Assembly: GCA_002404835.1 (NCBI GenBank) | Contig: DHKM01000059.1 | Coordinates: 1 to 23,683, forward strand | Origin: Caryophanales bacterium UBA4694 | Lineage (GTDB): Bacteria; Bacillota_I; Bacilli_A; RFN20; CAG-288 | Length of the DNA: 23,683 bases | Direction of reading: 5' to 3' | Part shown: one piece after another, positions 7,204 through 15,035 of the stretch | Layout of the letters: each line of letters starts with the position of its first letter | Position numbering within the stretch: position 1 is the stretch's first letter | Notes under the pieces: model-generated | Databases searched by the model: none | What the model was told of the DNA's origin: nothing | What the model saw: the letters and a program-made list of their open reading frames with translations, nothing else | Position numbers and translations under genes: made by a program

Positions 7204-7959
7204 TTATAGGTCTGCGCCGTAATCGGAGACGATGATCTGACCGGTAAGGGCTCTGGATTCATCGCTGGCAAGGAAGAGGATGACATCGCTGACATCTTTC
7301 GGTTGGCAGGGTCTGCAGCCACGGATATCGGCATGCTTGGACATCTGACCCATCATGTTCATATTGATCTTGGTCATATCCATGGACGTGGTCATCGGAG
7401 TGATGATGCTTCCCGGGCAGACGGCATTGCAGCGGATGGCACCTCCGGCATAACGCATGGCAATGTGCTTGGTAAGTCCGATAAGAGCTCCCTTGGATGC
7501 TACATAGACAGCACCTCCACAGCCATAGACGCCGGCGACGGATGCTACATTGACGATGCTTCCTTTTTCCATCAGCTTTAATGCTTCGCGGGTAACCTGC
7601 ATGGTTCCTTTCTGGTTGATGGCGATGACTTTGTCGAAATCGGAGTCCAGATAGTTGTCGATGGAATTGAGGTTCTGGTCCAGAACACCGGCATTGTTGA
7701 CAAGGATGTCGAGTTTTCCGAATCTGTTCTTGATTTCCTCGAACATATGGACGACATCTTCTTCTTTGGAGATGTCACAGACGACAGAGAGGACTTCTCC
7801 GCCCATCTTTACGAGTTCTTCTTCGGCTTTCTTCAAAGCTTCGATTCTTCTTGCACAGATGACGACTTTGGCTCCTTCTTTTACAAATTCTCTTGCGGTT
7901 TCTTCTCCGACTCCGGAGTTCGATCCCGTGATGAGAGCAACTTTTCCTTCCAATCTCAT
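7204..7959 (-). CDS. Short-chain dehydrogenase/reductase (SDR), classical FabG/HSDH-like
   Basis: A 251-residue NAD(P)-dependent dehydrogenase with TGSNSGVG (11-18), a CD motif near 61-62 that suits NAD(P) adenine binding, NNAG (88-91), Ser140, Tyr152 and Lys156 (YVASK). Its C-terminal LTGQIIVSDYG is typical of classical SDRs. The PGSIITPMT loop contacts the cofactor in this family. I chose the ATG at 7959 because GGAGG lies eight bases upstream; the in-frame ATG at 7974 would swallow that ribosome site. It has its own promoter with a cre-like element and its own terminator, so it is a single-gene unit. Hydroxysteroid, sugar or polyol substrates are all possible. Confidence 0.9.
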   Translation of the reverse strand: MRLEGKVALITGSNSGVGEETAREFVKEGAKVVICARRIEALKKAEEELVKMGGEVLSVVCDISKEEDVVHMFEEIKNRFGKLDILVNNAGVLDQNLNSIDNYLDSDFDKVIAINQKGTMQVTREALKLMEKGSIVNVASVAGVYGCGGAVYVASKGALIGLTKHIAMRYAGGAIRCNAVCPGSIITPMTTSMDMTKINMNMMGQMSKHADIRGCRPCQPKDVSDVILFLASDESRALTGQIIVSDYGADL

Positions 7960-7980
7960 TGTTTTTTCCTCCATTCCTTC

Positions 7981-8009
7981 AATATAGCAGTCAAGCGCTT
8001 ACAATGCAA
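7981..8009 (-). promoter_or_regulatory. Promoter of the second SDR gene, with overlapping cre-like site
   Basis: On the minus strand, TTGCAT (8004-8009), a 17-base spacer and TATATT (7981-7986). The spacer holds TGTAAGCGCTTGAC (7990-8003), one perfect half and one weaker half of the CcpA cre consensus, centred on the palindrome AAGCGCTT. Catabolite repression is possible but unproven. Confidence 0.6.
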
Positions 8010-8168
8010 TTGAAATATCGTTTTCCATCTTCACGTCAGCGCCTGTCACATACAGAGAAGATGAAGAGAATTTCAATTTTATGTTTTCCTTACTTTGGAT
8101 TTTGCAACGCCATTTGATTTATAAATGTTATAAAAGTGTTATATTAAAGAAGTGAAGGAAATGAATCT

Positions 8169-10136
8169 ATGATTATTTATGAAGACAGCGTATCCAACTT
8201 CATCCAACAGTGCCTGATATCCAGGAACATTTCAGAAGTCGTAACCGAAAGCATGCATCTGCACAACATGAATGCGTTCGATCAATCCCAGATCAATGCC
8301 TGGAAGGCTTCGCTTCCGGAAGTGGCCAAAGTCCTTTCTACTTCCGATATAGACCGGGAATGCGATGTCGGAATCGAATACAAGCCGTCGGTCAGCAGAG
8401 ACAGAGTGGACTTTCTGATCTGTGGAGAGGATGAACACGGAGCAAGGAATGTCGTCGTCCTCGAGCTGAAGCAGTGGTCCGATGTCAGCGACAGCAACAA
8501 GCCTTATTTTGTCTTTACGAACGGGGGAGGTGGTCTGAAAGACTATTGGCATCCATCCTATCAGGCCGAAAACTATATCAGCATCATCAGAAACTTCAAC
8601 GAATACATCCAGAAGGAGAAGATCGGACTTCATGCCTGTTCTTATCTTCACAACATGCCAGAGAGGATAAAAGGCACTTTGAACGATGAGGCGAAGTTTC
8701 CTTTGGTCCGGATCAGTCCCGCTTTTCTTTCGGAAGACCAGGACGAGCTGAAGGAGTTCATCGAGAAATATGTAAAAAAGCCATATCGGAGCAAGCGAGG
8801 TTCCTCTCTCCTTTATGAAATCGACAACAGCAGGCTCGTTCCATCAAATCAGCTTGCCGATACTTTGGATTCTTCCTTGAAAGGGAACGGATTCTTCTCT
8901 TATGACGAGCACCAGGCAATTGCGGTTTCGACCATCGTTTCCGAAGTCAGGGAGGCAAAGTTCTACAACGAAAAGAAGACGATCCTGATCAAAGGCGGAC
9001 CAGGAAGCGGAAAATCCGTCGTAGCACTTAACGCCATGGGTGAGCTGATCAAGGGAACCAAGAAGAATTCCAAAGACAAAATCACTACCGTCTATGTAAC
9101 CGCCAATGCCGCACCGAAGAACATGTATAAAGCCCAGCTTATCGGAAAGGACTATTCAAAATGTTTCCTGTCCGAGCTTTTCAAAAGTCCGTCCTCTTTC
9201 CAGAAGTGCAAGGAGAACGATTTCGATTGTGTTCTTGTCGATGAGGCACACCGGGTCTTCCATTATGCAGCAGGAAGTTATGGCATATCCAAAAAGCTTC
9301 CGGATGGAATCGAATCCCTGATCAGAGCAAGCTATGTTACCGTCTTTTTCGTAGATGACAACCAGTTTGTAACCAGATACGACTATGGAACAATCGATCA
9401 TATCAAGGCAGCCGCAAGAAAGTATCATTCCCGGGTGATCGAAGGAAAGGACCTCGAACTCACTTCGGAATTCCGGTGTCTGGGCGGTGAAGACTATGTG
9501 AGTTTCATCCGAGGATTCTTGGGTTATGGGAACGGAAACAAAAGCTACTTTGTAAAGAACAACCGATACGATTTCCGTATTTTCGATTGCGCCAAGGATA
9601 TGATGGACGAGATCAAGAAAAGGGATATCGAAGAACGGAAAGGGGAACAGAGATCCGGACGATGCAGAATCGTAAGCGGCTATACGTTCGATTGGGTGAC
9701 CAAAGGGAAAAGAAGAGAGGAAGAGGGCTATGACATCGCTTTGGATTTAGATAACGAAAAGCCGTTTTATGCCAAATGGAATCTATTCAATTCTTCTTTG
9801 CCGGCAGATTATAGCTGGCTCAACGACCCCGATTCTATTGAGGAGGTTGGATGTATTCACTCAGCGCAGGGTCTGGATATGCCTTATTGCGGGGTAATCA
9901 TCGGAATGGACATGACTTATGACGATAAGACACATTCTCTGGTCTTCAACAACGAAGTCCACCCATCCATGGATAAATCCATTTCAAACAAGAGAGAGGA
10001 CAAAGATATTTCTGCAGATTTGATCCGAAACACTTATCATGTTCTTCTGACACGCGGAATCAAGGGAACCTATGTCTACTGTCAAGATAGAAAGCTTAGA
10101 GAATATCTGAAAGGTATGATTCAAGCAGACCAGTAG
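8169..10136 (+). CDS. DUF2075 family P-loop helicase with N-terminal nuclease-like region
   Basis: This 655-residue protein is probably a DNA/RNA helicase-like ATPase. The N-terminal ~200 residues contain VDFLICG...VVVLELKQW, a D81/E99-x-K101 arrangement that fits a PD-(D/E)XK nuclease fold. The ATPase half has Walker A GGPGSGKS (276-283), Walker B VLVDEAHR (355-362), FFVDDNQ (393-399), SEFRC (433-437), HSAQGLD (564-570) and YHVLLTRG (623-630). These are superfamily 1-type motifs as in DUF2075/Schlafen-group proteins. The ATG at 8169 has AAGGAAATG upstream. It stands alone between an SDR and an exporter operon and ends at a strong terminator. Proteins of this design occur in genomic defence contexts, but no partner gene is present here, so a defence role is inference only. 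Confidence 0.85.
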   Translation: MIIYEDSVSNFIQQCLISRNISEVVTESMHLHNMNAFDQSQINAWKASLPEVAKVLSTSDIDRECDVGIEYKPSVSRDRVDFLICGEDEHGARNVVVLELKQWSDVSDSNKPYFVFTNGGGGLKDYWHPSYQAENYISIIRNFNEYIQKEKIGLHACSYLHNMPERIKGTLNDEAKFPLVRISPAFLSEDQDELKEFIEKYVKKPYRSKRGSSLLYEIDNSRLVPSNQLADTLDSSLKGNGFFSYDEHQAIAVSTIVSEVREAKFYNEKKTILIKGGPGSGKSVVALNAMGELIKGTKKNSKDKITTVYVTANAAPKNMYKAQLIGKDYSKCFLSELFKSPSSFQKCKENDFDCVLVDEAHRVFHYAAGSYGISKKLPDGIESLIRASYVTVFFVDDNQFVTRYDYGTIDHIKAAARKYHSRVIEGKDLELTSEFRCLGGEDYVSFIRGFLGYGNGNKSYFVKNNRYDFRIFDCAKDMMDEIKKRDIEERKGEQRSGRCRIVSGYTFDWVTKGKRREEEGYDIALDLDNEKPFYAKWNLFNSSLPADYSWLNDPDSIEEVGCIHSAQGLDMPYCGVIIGMDMTYDDKTHSLVFNNEVHPSMDKSISNKREDKDISADLIRNTYHVLLTRGIKGTYVYCQDRKLREYLKGMIQADQ

Positions 10137-10160
10137 AGTTTTTTTCGAATCCTTATGAAA

Positions 10161-10208
10161 AAGCATTGAATTCCTGTTTCCAGGTGGATTCAATGCTTGT
10201 TTTTATTT
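10161..10208. terminator. Strong intrinsic terminator between convergent genes
   Basis: AAGCATTGAAT (10161-10171) pairs with ATTCAATGCTT (10188-10198). An inner CCTG/CAGG helix and a T-rich run follow. It ends the helicase gene and lies just past the exporter permease stop, so it may serve both strands. Confidence 0.88.
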
Positions 10209-11252
10209 TCTTTTCTTGAGATGGAAGGATTTCTTTTCGAGCCTTGCCAATCTATTGGCAAAGAGGATGTTCAGGATCAGGAAGACAAGGATGAAGACGA
10301 CCATGATGAGGGAAGAAAGTTCTGGTCCGATCTTGGCTGCACCGAAGAAATCGATCTTATATCCGAAGCTTTCTTCCACGGTATTCATAATAGAATCCAT
10401 GGTTTGGCCTTTTGGAATGAGATTCGGATTGTTCGTCAGATATTCCGACAGACGATCGAAAGGAGTGTGGAGGAAGGCAAATCTAGTCAAGGCACATGGA
10501 TAGGTCAGAGGGAAGACCGCACAGAAGTACTGGATTCCGCTCGGAAGCATGGACATAGGCATATAGGCACCCATGAGGAATCCGGCTCCGGCAGAGAACA
10601 CGGCAATGATGCTCGCCAAGACTCCTTCGGTATTGATGAAGAGGCAGATGAAGGTCGTAATCAAAGTGGAAAGCAAAGCCGAGAAGAATATGGTAATCAG
10701 AATGAGGAGGATATCCGCGAAAGTCAGAATGAATTCTCCATAGGCTGCAATGGTGATAAGGCAGATGGCGAAAACAATCAGGGAGAGAATGCTCGTTACG
10801 ATGAAGTTATAAAGGAAATAGGAAGTGATCAGGACATTCTTGTTGATCGGAGAGGAGACAAAGTCCCTGTTGATTCCTTTTTCCTTGTCTTCCACAATCA
10901 GGGAGTTTGTCTGCAAGGAGACGGTGATTATGGATATGGCAAGAAGTCCTGACATCATCCAGCCATCGATGATGGATTTGACTTGATGAAGAAGCTCCTT
11001 GTCCAGAAGGTCCGTGCTGACTTTGTAAAGTTCGCTCAGCGTTTTTTCTGCCATGGTGATTTCCAGATCTCTTAAGAAGAGAATGTAGATGACCAGGATG
11101 ACAACCGGAACCATCAGGGTATACATCATACGGATATGATTGGCAAAAATCATCTTGAGATGGCGTTTGGTGAGAGTCATGAGGATATGGAGGTTTCTTT
11201 GCAGGAACACCGGCTTTGCCTCTTTTTGGATTGGGGTTTCTTTATTTGGCAT
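10203..11252 (-). CDS. ABC-2 type transporter permease
   Basis: A 349-residue inner-membrane exporter subunit. After a cytoplasmic N-terminus with a basic ABC-2 start (LTKRHLKMIFANHIRMMYTL), it has about six hydrophobic segments. One lies near 43-60, a loop region follows, and the others are near 100-118, 143-170, 175-205, 212-235 and 313-335. The sequence VEDKEKGINRDFVSSPI matches the conserved ABC2_membrane loop. It starts 11 bases inside the ATPase gene, with GGAGG upstream, so the two are co-translated. It would form the channel for the adjacent ATPase. The substrate is not evident: drug, lipid-linked sugar or polymer are all possible. Confidence 0.88.
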   Translation of the reverse strand: MPNKETPIQKEAKPVFLQRNLHILMTLTKRHLKMIFANHIRMMYTLMVPVVILVIYILFLRDLEITMAEKTLSELYKVSTDLLDKELLHQVKSIIDGWMMSGLLAISIITVSLQTNSLIVEDKEKGINRDFVSSPINKNVLITSYFLYNFIVTSILSLIVFAICLITIAAYGEFILTFADILLILITIFFSALLSTLITTFICLFINTEGVLASIIAVFSAGAGFLMGAYMPMSMLPSGIQYFCAVFPLTYPCALTRFAFLHTPFDRLSEYLTNNPNLIPKGQTMDSIMNTVEESFGYKIDFFGAAKIGPELSSLIMVVFILVFLILNILFANRLARLEKKSFHLKKRK

Positions 11253-12198
11253 TGTCTGTATCCTCCTTGCCGCCTGTCACATTCAGGAAGACATCATCCA
11301 TGGTACCTTTCCGGATTTCGACATCCGGCATATCCTGATCGTATTTCTCAAGAAGGCGTTTCGCTTCTTTGGTGTCTTCGACTTCGATGCTATAGATGCT
11401 CTTCTCGGAGTCATATTCGAATGGATTGCCTTCTAAGCTGATTTTCTTTTCGAAGTCTTCGTTTCGGTTCCGATAGACGATGAGATAGTCATGACTGTAT
11501 TTGTTCTTGAGTTCGTTCGGTGTTCCGCGGGCGATGATTCTTCCGTGATTCATGATTACGACATCGGTCGCCAGCTCGGATTCTTCCAGGTAATGGGTGG
11601 TAAGGAAGACGGTCATTCCAGTCTCTTTTCGGATTTTGTCGATAAGGCCCCAGACGATTTTTCTTGTCTTGGGATCAAGGCCCGTCGTCGGTTCATCGAG
11701 AATCAGAAACTTCGGAGCATGGACGATGGCTCTTGCGATATCCACTCTTCTTTTCTGTCCGCCGGAAAGTGTATTCACCTTCTGATTGAGAATAGGTTCA
11801 AGTTCGAGCAGCTTTACGATGTCATCGATTTTCTTCTTTGCCTCTTTATCCGACAGGGAATAAAAGGAGGTTCGTATCTTCAGATTATCGAGAACAGTCA
11901 GCATCCCATCCAAGACGGAATTCTGGAAAACGACGCCGATGATGTTCTTGATGATATTCCTGTCTTTGTCCAAATCATGTCCGTCGACGTAGATTTTGCC
12001 TTCGGTCTTCTCCAAAATGGAGCAGATGATATTGATGGTCGTACTTTTTCCTGCACCGTTTATTCCCAAGAATGCAAACAGGGATCCTTTCTCGACCTGA
12101 AAGGAGATATGATCGACAGCTAGTTTGCCATTCGCATATACTTTGACGAGGTCTTCGACCTCGAGTGCATATGGATTGTATTCTTTATTTTCTTCCAT
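11242..12198 (-). CDS. ABC-2 type exporter ATP-binding protein
   Basis: A 318-residue ATPase of the DrrA/NodI/CcmA exporter class. It has Walker A GINGAGKST (45-53), Q-loop Gln92, signature LSGGQ (144-148), Walker B FLILDEP (164-170) and H-loop His202 in TTHYLEE. A C-terminal ~95-residue regulatory region is typical of this class. The start at 12198 is preferred because it follows the glycosyltransferase stop by only two bases (TAGctATG); a longer frame would read deep into that gene. No good Shine-Dalgarno is seen, which fits translational coupling. Its pairing with a GT2 enzyme suggests export of a glycosylated product, by inference. Confidence 0.9.
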   Translation of the reverse strand: MEENKEYNPYALEVEDLVKVYANGKLAVDHISFQVEKGSLFAFLGINGAGKSTTINIICSILEKTEGKIYVDGHDLDKDRNIIKNIIGVVFQNSVLDGMLTVLDNLKIRTSFYSLSDKEAKKKIDDIVKLLELEPILNQKVNTLSGGQKRRVDIARAIVHAPKFLILDEPTTGLDPKTRKIVWGLIDKIRKETGMTVFLTTHYLEESELATDVVIMNHGRIIARGTPNELKNKYSHDYLIVYRNRNEDFEKKISLEGNPFEYDSEKSIYSIEVEDTKEAKRLLEKYDQDMPDVEIRKGTMDDVFLNVTGGKEDTDNAK

Positions 12199-12200
12199 AG

Positions 12201-13526
12201 CTATTTCTTTGTTGGGACGTTGCGTTTTACTTTCGTCCAACCTTTCTTTTTCTTCTTCGGAGCCATCATGGAGAATCCGTATACAAGGAGATAGAGTGGG
12301 AAAAGGAAAATCATAGGAACGAATTCCCATTTGCTTTTTGCTCCGAATTTATCATATTCCTTGAGAGCAAAAACAAGGACCTGGACAATACCGAAGATGA
12401 AATATAGGAGAGCTATCACACCGACAAAGGTCCAAATAGTCATCCATAGTATATTCGAAAAATATTCCTGCGTGAACATGCTGAGCGGGATTTTGCCGTT
12501 CATGGCAAATCCGGCAAAGAGGAAGAAGTAGACATAATAGGCAAAAAGCCAGATAAACATGGGACCACCTAGGAAAATCCAGATATAGGTGAAGAAGGTT
12601 TCCAAGAGAGAGAAATTCCCTGTCTTGAAGAAAAGAGGAATCATCTTGCTCGTTTTCTCCTTGAAGAGCATCTTGTTCCCTTTGGCGATTCTGGCGTTCC
12701 TGCCTGCAGTTACTTCGCCGCTGGATGGCATGTCCTCGTAAACAACGGCCTCTTCGATCATATGAGCTTTTCTGCCTTCCAGGATTCTGTTGAAGCAGAA
12801 CTCGGTATCATCGCTGATGGAGGTGCAGTCATATCCGCCGGTTTCAAGAAGGAGCTTTCTAGACATCATGGCTCCGGCACCATTGACATGGGCACTAAGA
12901 CCTAGGACTTCTTTTCCTCTGCCTCCGAATCTTGAATCGAAGGCATAGAAATAGGCACAGGCCTTGGTAAAGAAGTTCTGCGTTCCGTTCAAGCCACCTT
13001 CATATGGTCTTCCGAAATCGACACCGGCCTGATAAGCATCATTCATCAAAGAGGAGAAAGTGTGATTGATATGATTGTCGGCATCAAGGTGGATGATGAT
13101 TTCCGCCGTCGGGTCGTTTTTGAGAATATAGTCGACTCCATACTTCAAAGGATAAGCAGCGCGATGGTGTTCGGGATTGGGATCATCCAGGACCAATACT
13201 TTGGCACCTGCTTTTCTCGCCAGTTCTGCCGTATTGTCTTTACAATTGTTTGCGACAACATAGACATCGAACAGTTCTCTTGGATATTCCTGCGTTTTGA
13301 TCAAATCTTCCACAGTCGTAAAGATGACGTCTTCCTCGTTGCATGCCGGTATCAAATAGGCGATTCTGGCTTTTTTATCTGATTTTGGATATTTTACTTT
13401 CTTATGTACCAGAGAGGCTATGATTTCGACAACCTGCAAAAGAAGAAGCAAACCAAAAAAGATGACAACAACGTAATTGAGGATACTAAGTATCCGATAA
13501 ATAATTTCATACCACATGATTATCAT
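12201..13526 (-). CDS. Membrane-bound family 2 glycosyltransferase
   Basis: A 441-residue inverting GT2 enzyme. It has an N-terminal membrane anchor (about 10-38), a cytoplasmic GT-A domain with IPACNEED (59-66), the metal-binding DAD (148-150), NGAGAMMSR (215-223) and the acceptor-site DDTEF (239-243). Three or four C-terminal membrane helices follow (about 308-340, 355-387 and 402-420), with a very basic tail (PKKKKKGW). The layout resembles processive polysaccharide synthases, but the usual QxxRW motif is not clear; GRNARIAKGN sits in its place, so polymer synthesis is uncertain. It is first in an operon with an ABC-2 exporter. The start ATG (13526) has little ribosome-site sequence; Met4 is an alternative. 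Confidence 0.88.
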   Translation of the reverse strand: MIIMWYEIIYRILSILNYVVVIFFGLLLLLQVVEIIASLVHKKVKYPKSDKKARIAYLIPACNEEDVIFTTVEDLIKTQEYPRELFDVYVVANNCKDNTAELARKAGAKVLVLDDPNPEHHRAAYPLKYGVDYILKNDPTAEIIIHLDADNHINHTFSSLMNDAYQAGVDFGRPYEGGLNGTQNFFTKACAYFYAFDSRFGGRGKEVLGLSAHVNGAGAMMSRKLLLETGGYDCTSISDDTEFCFNRILEGRKAHMIEEAVVYEDMPSSGEVTAGRNARIAKGNKMLFKEKTSKMIPLFFKTGNFSLLETFFTYIWIFLGGPMFIWLFAYYVYFFLFAGFAMNGKIPLSMFTQEYFSNILWMTIWTFVGVIALLYFIFGIVQVLVFALKEYDKFGAKSKWEFVPMIFLFPLYLLVYGFSMMAPKKKKKGWTKVKRNVPTKK

Positions 13527-13564
13527 TTTAAACGTTAATAGGTATTTTTTAAAGCTTAATTTCA

Positions 13565-13585
13565 GAGAATGAATAATTCATTCTC
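13565..13585. repeat. Perfect 21-bp palindrome upstream of the glycosyltransferase operon
   Basis: GAGAATGAA and TTCATTCTC are perfect 9-base arms around TAA. It lies 40 bases upstream of the operon start codon. No T run follows on either strand, so an operator is more likely than a terminator. Confidence 0.6.
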
Positions 13586-13616
13586 AAAACAGTTTTGCTA
13601 GGGTTCATAATAAAAA

Positions 13617-13780
13617 ATGCAAACAGATATCATTTCCGAAGCCTTGGCAAATCGGGAGTCGCCAAAAATTCGTATACCACAAAAACCGTAATACTTACAG
13701 AAAGGTTATAGAACGCTTCTAGAATCAACACTTGATTGGGATAACTACTATGCGGATTTATAGGTAGATACTATACCGCC
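13617..13780 (+). pseudogene. Decayed ORF of unknown family (two in-frame stops)
   Basis: One frame reads MQTDIISEALANRESPKIRI then PQKP, a TAA (13689-13691), YLQKGYRTLLESTLDWDNYY then ADL, a TAG (13761-13763) and VDTIP. The amino acid composition is protein-like across both stops, which suggests a former gene. I do not recognise the family. There is no good ribosome site before the ATG at 13617. Confidence 0.4.
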
Positions 13781-14105
13781 ATGAATATCTCCGAGTACAT
13801 CAAACCGAGCTTCGATTTCTTCAGGGAAAAGTACGCCTCCAATCCGTCCCGTCGCATGATATCATGTCGTTATTCCTTAGGAAGACAGACTGGTCCGTCA
13901 TGTCCGACAATTTTATAGATTTGCTTGATGCCAACTTCAGCTAACAGCTGAAAATTTCGTTGGATATAAGATGACATCTGTGGATGGCAAGGCCATAAAA
14001 GGAATCATGGACCGGTTGAGCAAGGAGTAGCCTCAGTATTTCATGAATGCGCAGAAAGCTGGCGACATCGTTTCCGTCAAAAGCCGGGAAGCATGGAAAA
14101 AATGA
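13781..14105 (+). pseudogene. Decayed ORF of unknown family (frameshifts and stop)
   Basis: Starting at the ATG at 13781, MNISEYIKPSFDFFREKYAS reads well. Sense then continues in another frame as DIMSLFLRKTDWSVMSDNFI then DLLDANF, stops at 13942-13944, and resumes in a third frame as ENFVGYKMTSVDGKAIKGIM then DRLSKE, a TAG, and PQYFMNAQKAGDIVSVKSRE then AWKK. So one roughly 105-codon gene seems broken by at least two frameshifts and a stop. I cannot name the family. It lies between the decayed ORF at 13617 and a possible insertion-sequence end. Confidence 0.45.
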
Positions 14106-14114
14106 GATTTCTAA

Positions 14115-14160
14115 TGTATACACTTTGTCAAGGACACGTTAATAAAAGGGGTGTACACAT
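14115..14160. mobile_element. Possible relic insertion-sequence end
   Basis: TGTATACACTTTGTCAAGGA is followed by CACGTTAATAAAAGG and GTGTACAC. From memory, its complement (TAACGTGTCCTTGACAAAGT...) resembles ends of IS3-family elements in Firmicutes. There is no matching second end or transposase in view, so this is tentative. Confidence 0.25.
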
Positions 14161-14221
14161 TATTTGGAACCATGGATGTTTTATTCGGTTATGTCCATAT
14201 TCATTCGATTGTCATACAAAA

Positions 14222-14250
14222 TTGACAGTCGATAAAAATCATGCTATACT
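14222..14250 (+). promoter_or_regulatory. Consensus housekeeping promoter for the exported-protein pair
   Basis: A perfect -35 TTGACA (14222-14227), a 17-base spacer and -10 TATACT (14245-14250, five of six). It lies 44 bases before the first start codon. It is among the strongest-looking promoters in the window. Confidence 0.85.
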
Positions 14251-14293
14251 GAAAAAAATTAAAGCCATCAAAAGAAATAAAGGAGGTTAATCT

Positions 14294-15022
14294 GTGTCTT
14301 TTGAAATTCTTTTATTATCGTGTACCATTCTACTTTCCGAAAGTTCCGCAAAGGTGACTAGGTGTAACGCCAAAAATGACAAAGCCTCTGATGCTACCTT
14401 GGTTTATCGGACCAGCAAGACCATTCCAGATAATACCAGTGGTCTAAACAAAATCGCGGACCACTATCGTTTGGAGATTTATAGTGAAGAAAACAATATA
14501 TCTACCATTCCTTTATCCATTGTCGGCCGTGCAATCAGGATCTATTCTCCTTCAACCATTCAATGGAATGAGAGCAATCAAGAAACAGTATCCTACTCCG
14601 GTGCCGTTTCTGTTACTTCGGTTTTACAAAATGCCGTTCAGGCTGAATTCGATCTAAGCGGGTTTGCAAAACTAACGGCAGGCATAACAGAATCAGTATC
14701 GCCGTCACTGTCTTTCGGCTTATCCTATTCAAGAAGCTTCTCTGAAAGCATGACATATAGCAAATACATCGATGGGGAAACGAATCCGTTCGGAATCTAT
14801 GTTTTCTGTTATTGTACTCTCTCATCTTCGCAATATTATTTCTATTATACCCATACTAAATATAACAATTACGATAAGCAGGAAATGTATCAGACAAAGC
14901 TCGTCTATGAAGATGTCGATGCCCATGTATTCCTGTCCAACACAGATGCATTCCTGTTGTCTGATTTCCATTTTGATACCGAATCCGATTATTTGGCTTT
15001 CCTAAGAAAATATCATCTATAG
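14294..15022 (+). CDS. Predicted exported protein, unknown function
   Basis: A 242-residue protein starting at GTG, with AGGAGG seven bases upstream; an in-frame TAA just before the GTG rules out a longer form. The N-terminus MSFEILLLSCTILLSESSAK has a short hydrophobic core but no positive charge, so it is an atypical signal peptide; LLSC could be a lipobox. Residues about 105-160 are very rich in Ser/Thr alternating with hydrophobic residues (for example TAGITESVSPSLSFGLSYS), a pattern seen in amphipathic beta-hairpins of aerolysin/ETX-MTX2-type pore-forming proteins. That is pattern reading, not homology. It is co-transcribed with the lipoprotein gene 13 bases downstream. I do not recognise the family. 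Confidence 0.75.
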   Translation: MSFEILLLSCTILLSESSAKVTRCNAKNDKASDATLVYRTSKTIPDNTSGLNKIADHYRLEIYSEENNISTIPLSIVGRAIRIYSPSTIQWNESNQETVSYSGAVSVTSVLQNAVQAEFDLSGFAKLTAGITESVSPSLSFGLSYSRSFSESMTYSKYIDGETNPFGIYVFCYCTLSSSQYYFYYTHTKYNNYDKQEMYQTKLVYEDVDAHVFLSNTDAFLLSDFHFDTESDYLAFLRKYHL

Positions 15023-15035
15023 AAAGGAATCGACT

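Noticed and set aside
10197..10952. 251-codon plus-strand open frame opposite the exporter permease
   Set aside because: Highly charged shadow of the ABC-2 permease gene; it begins inside a terminator.
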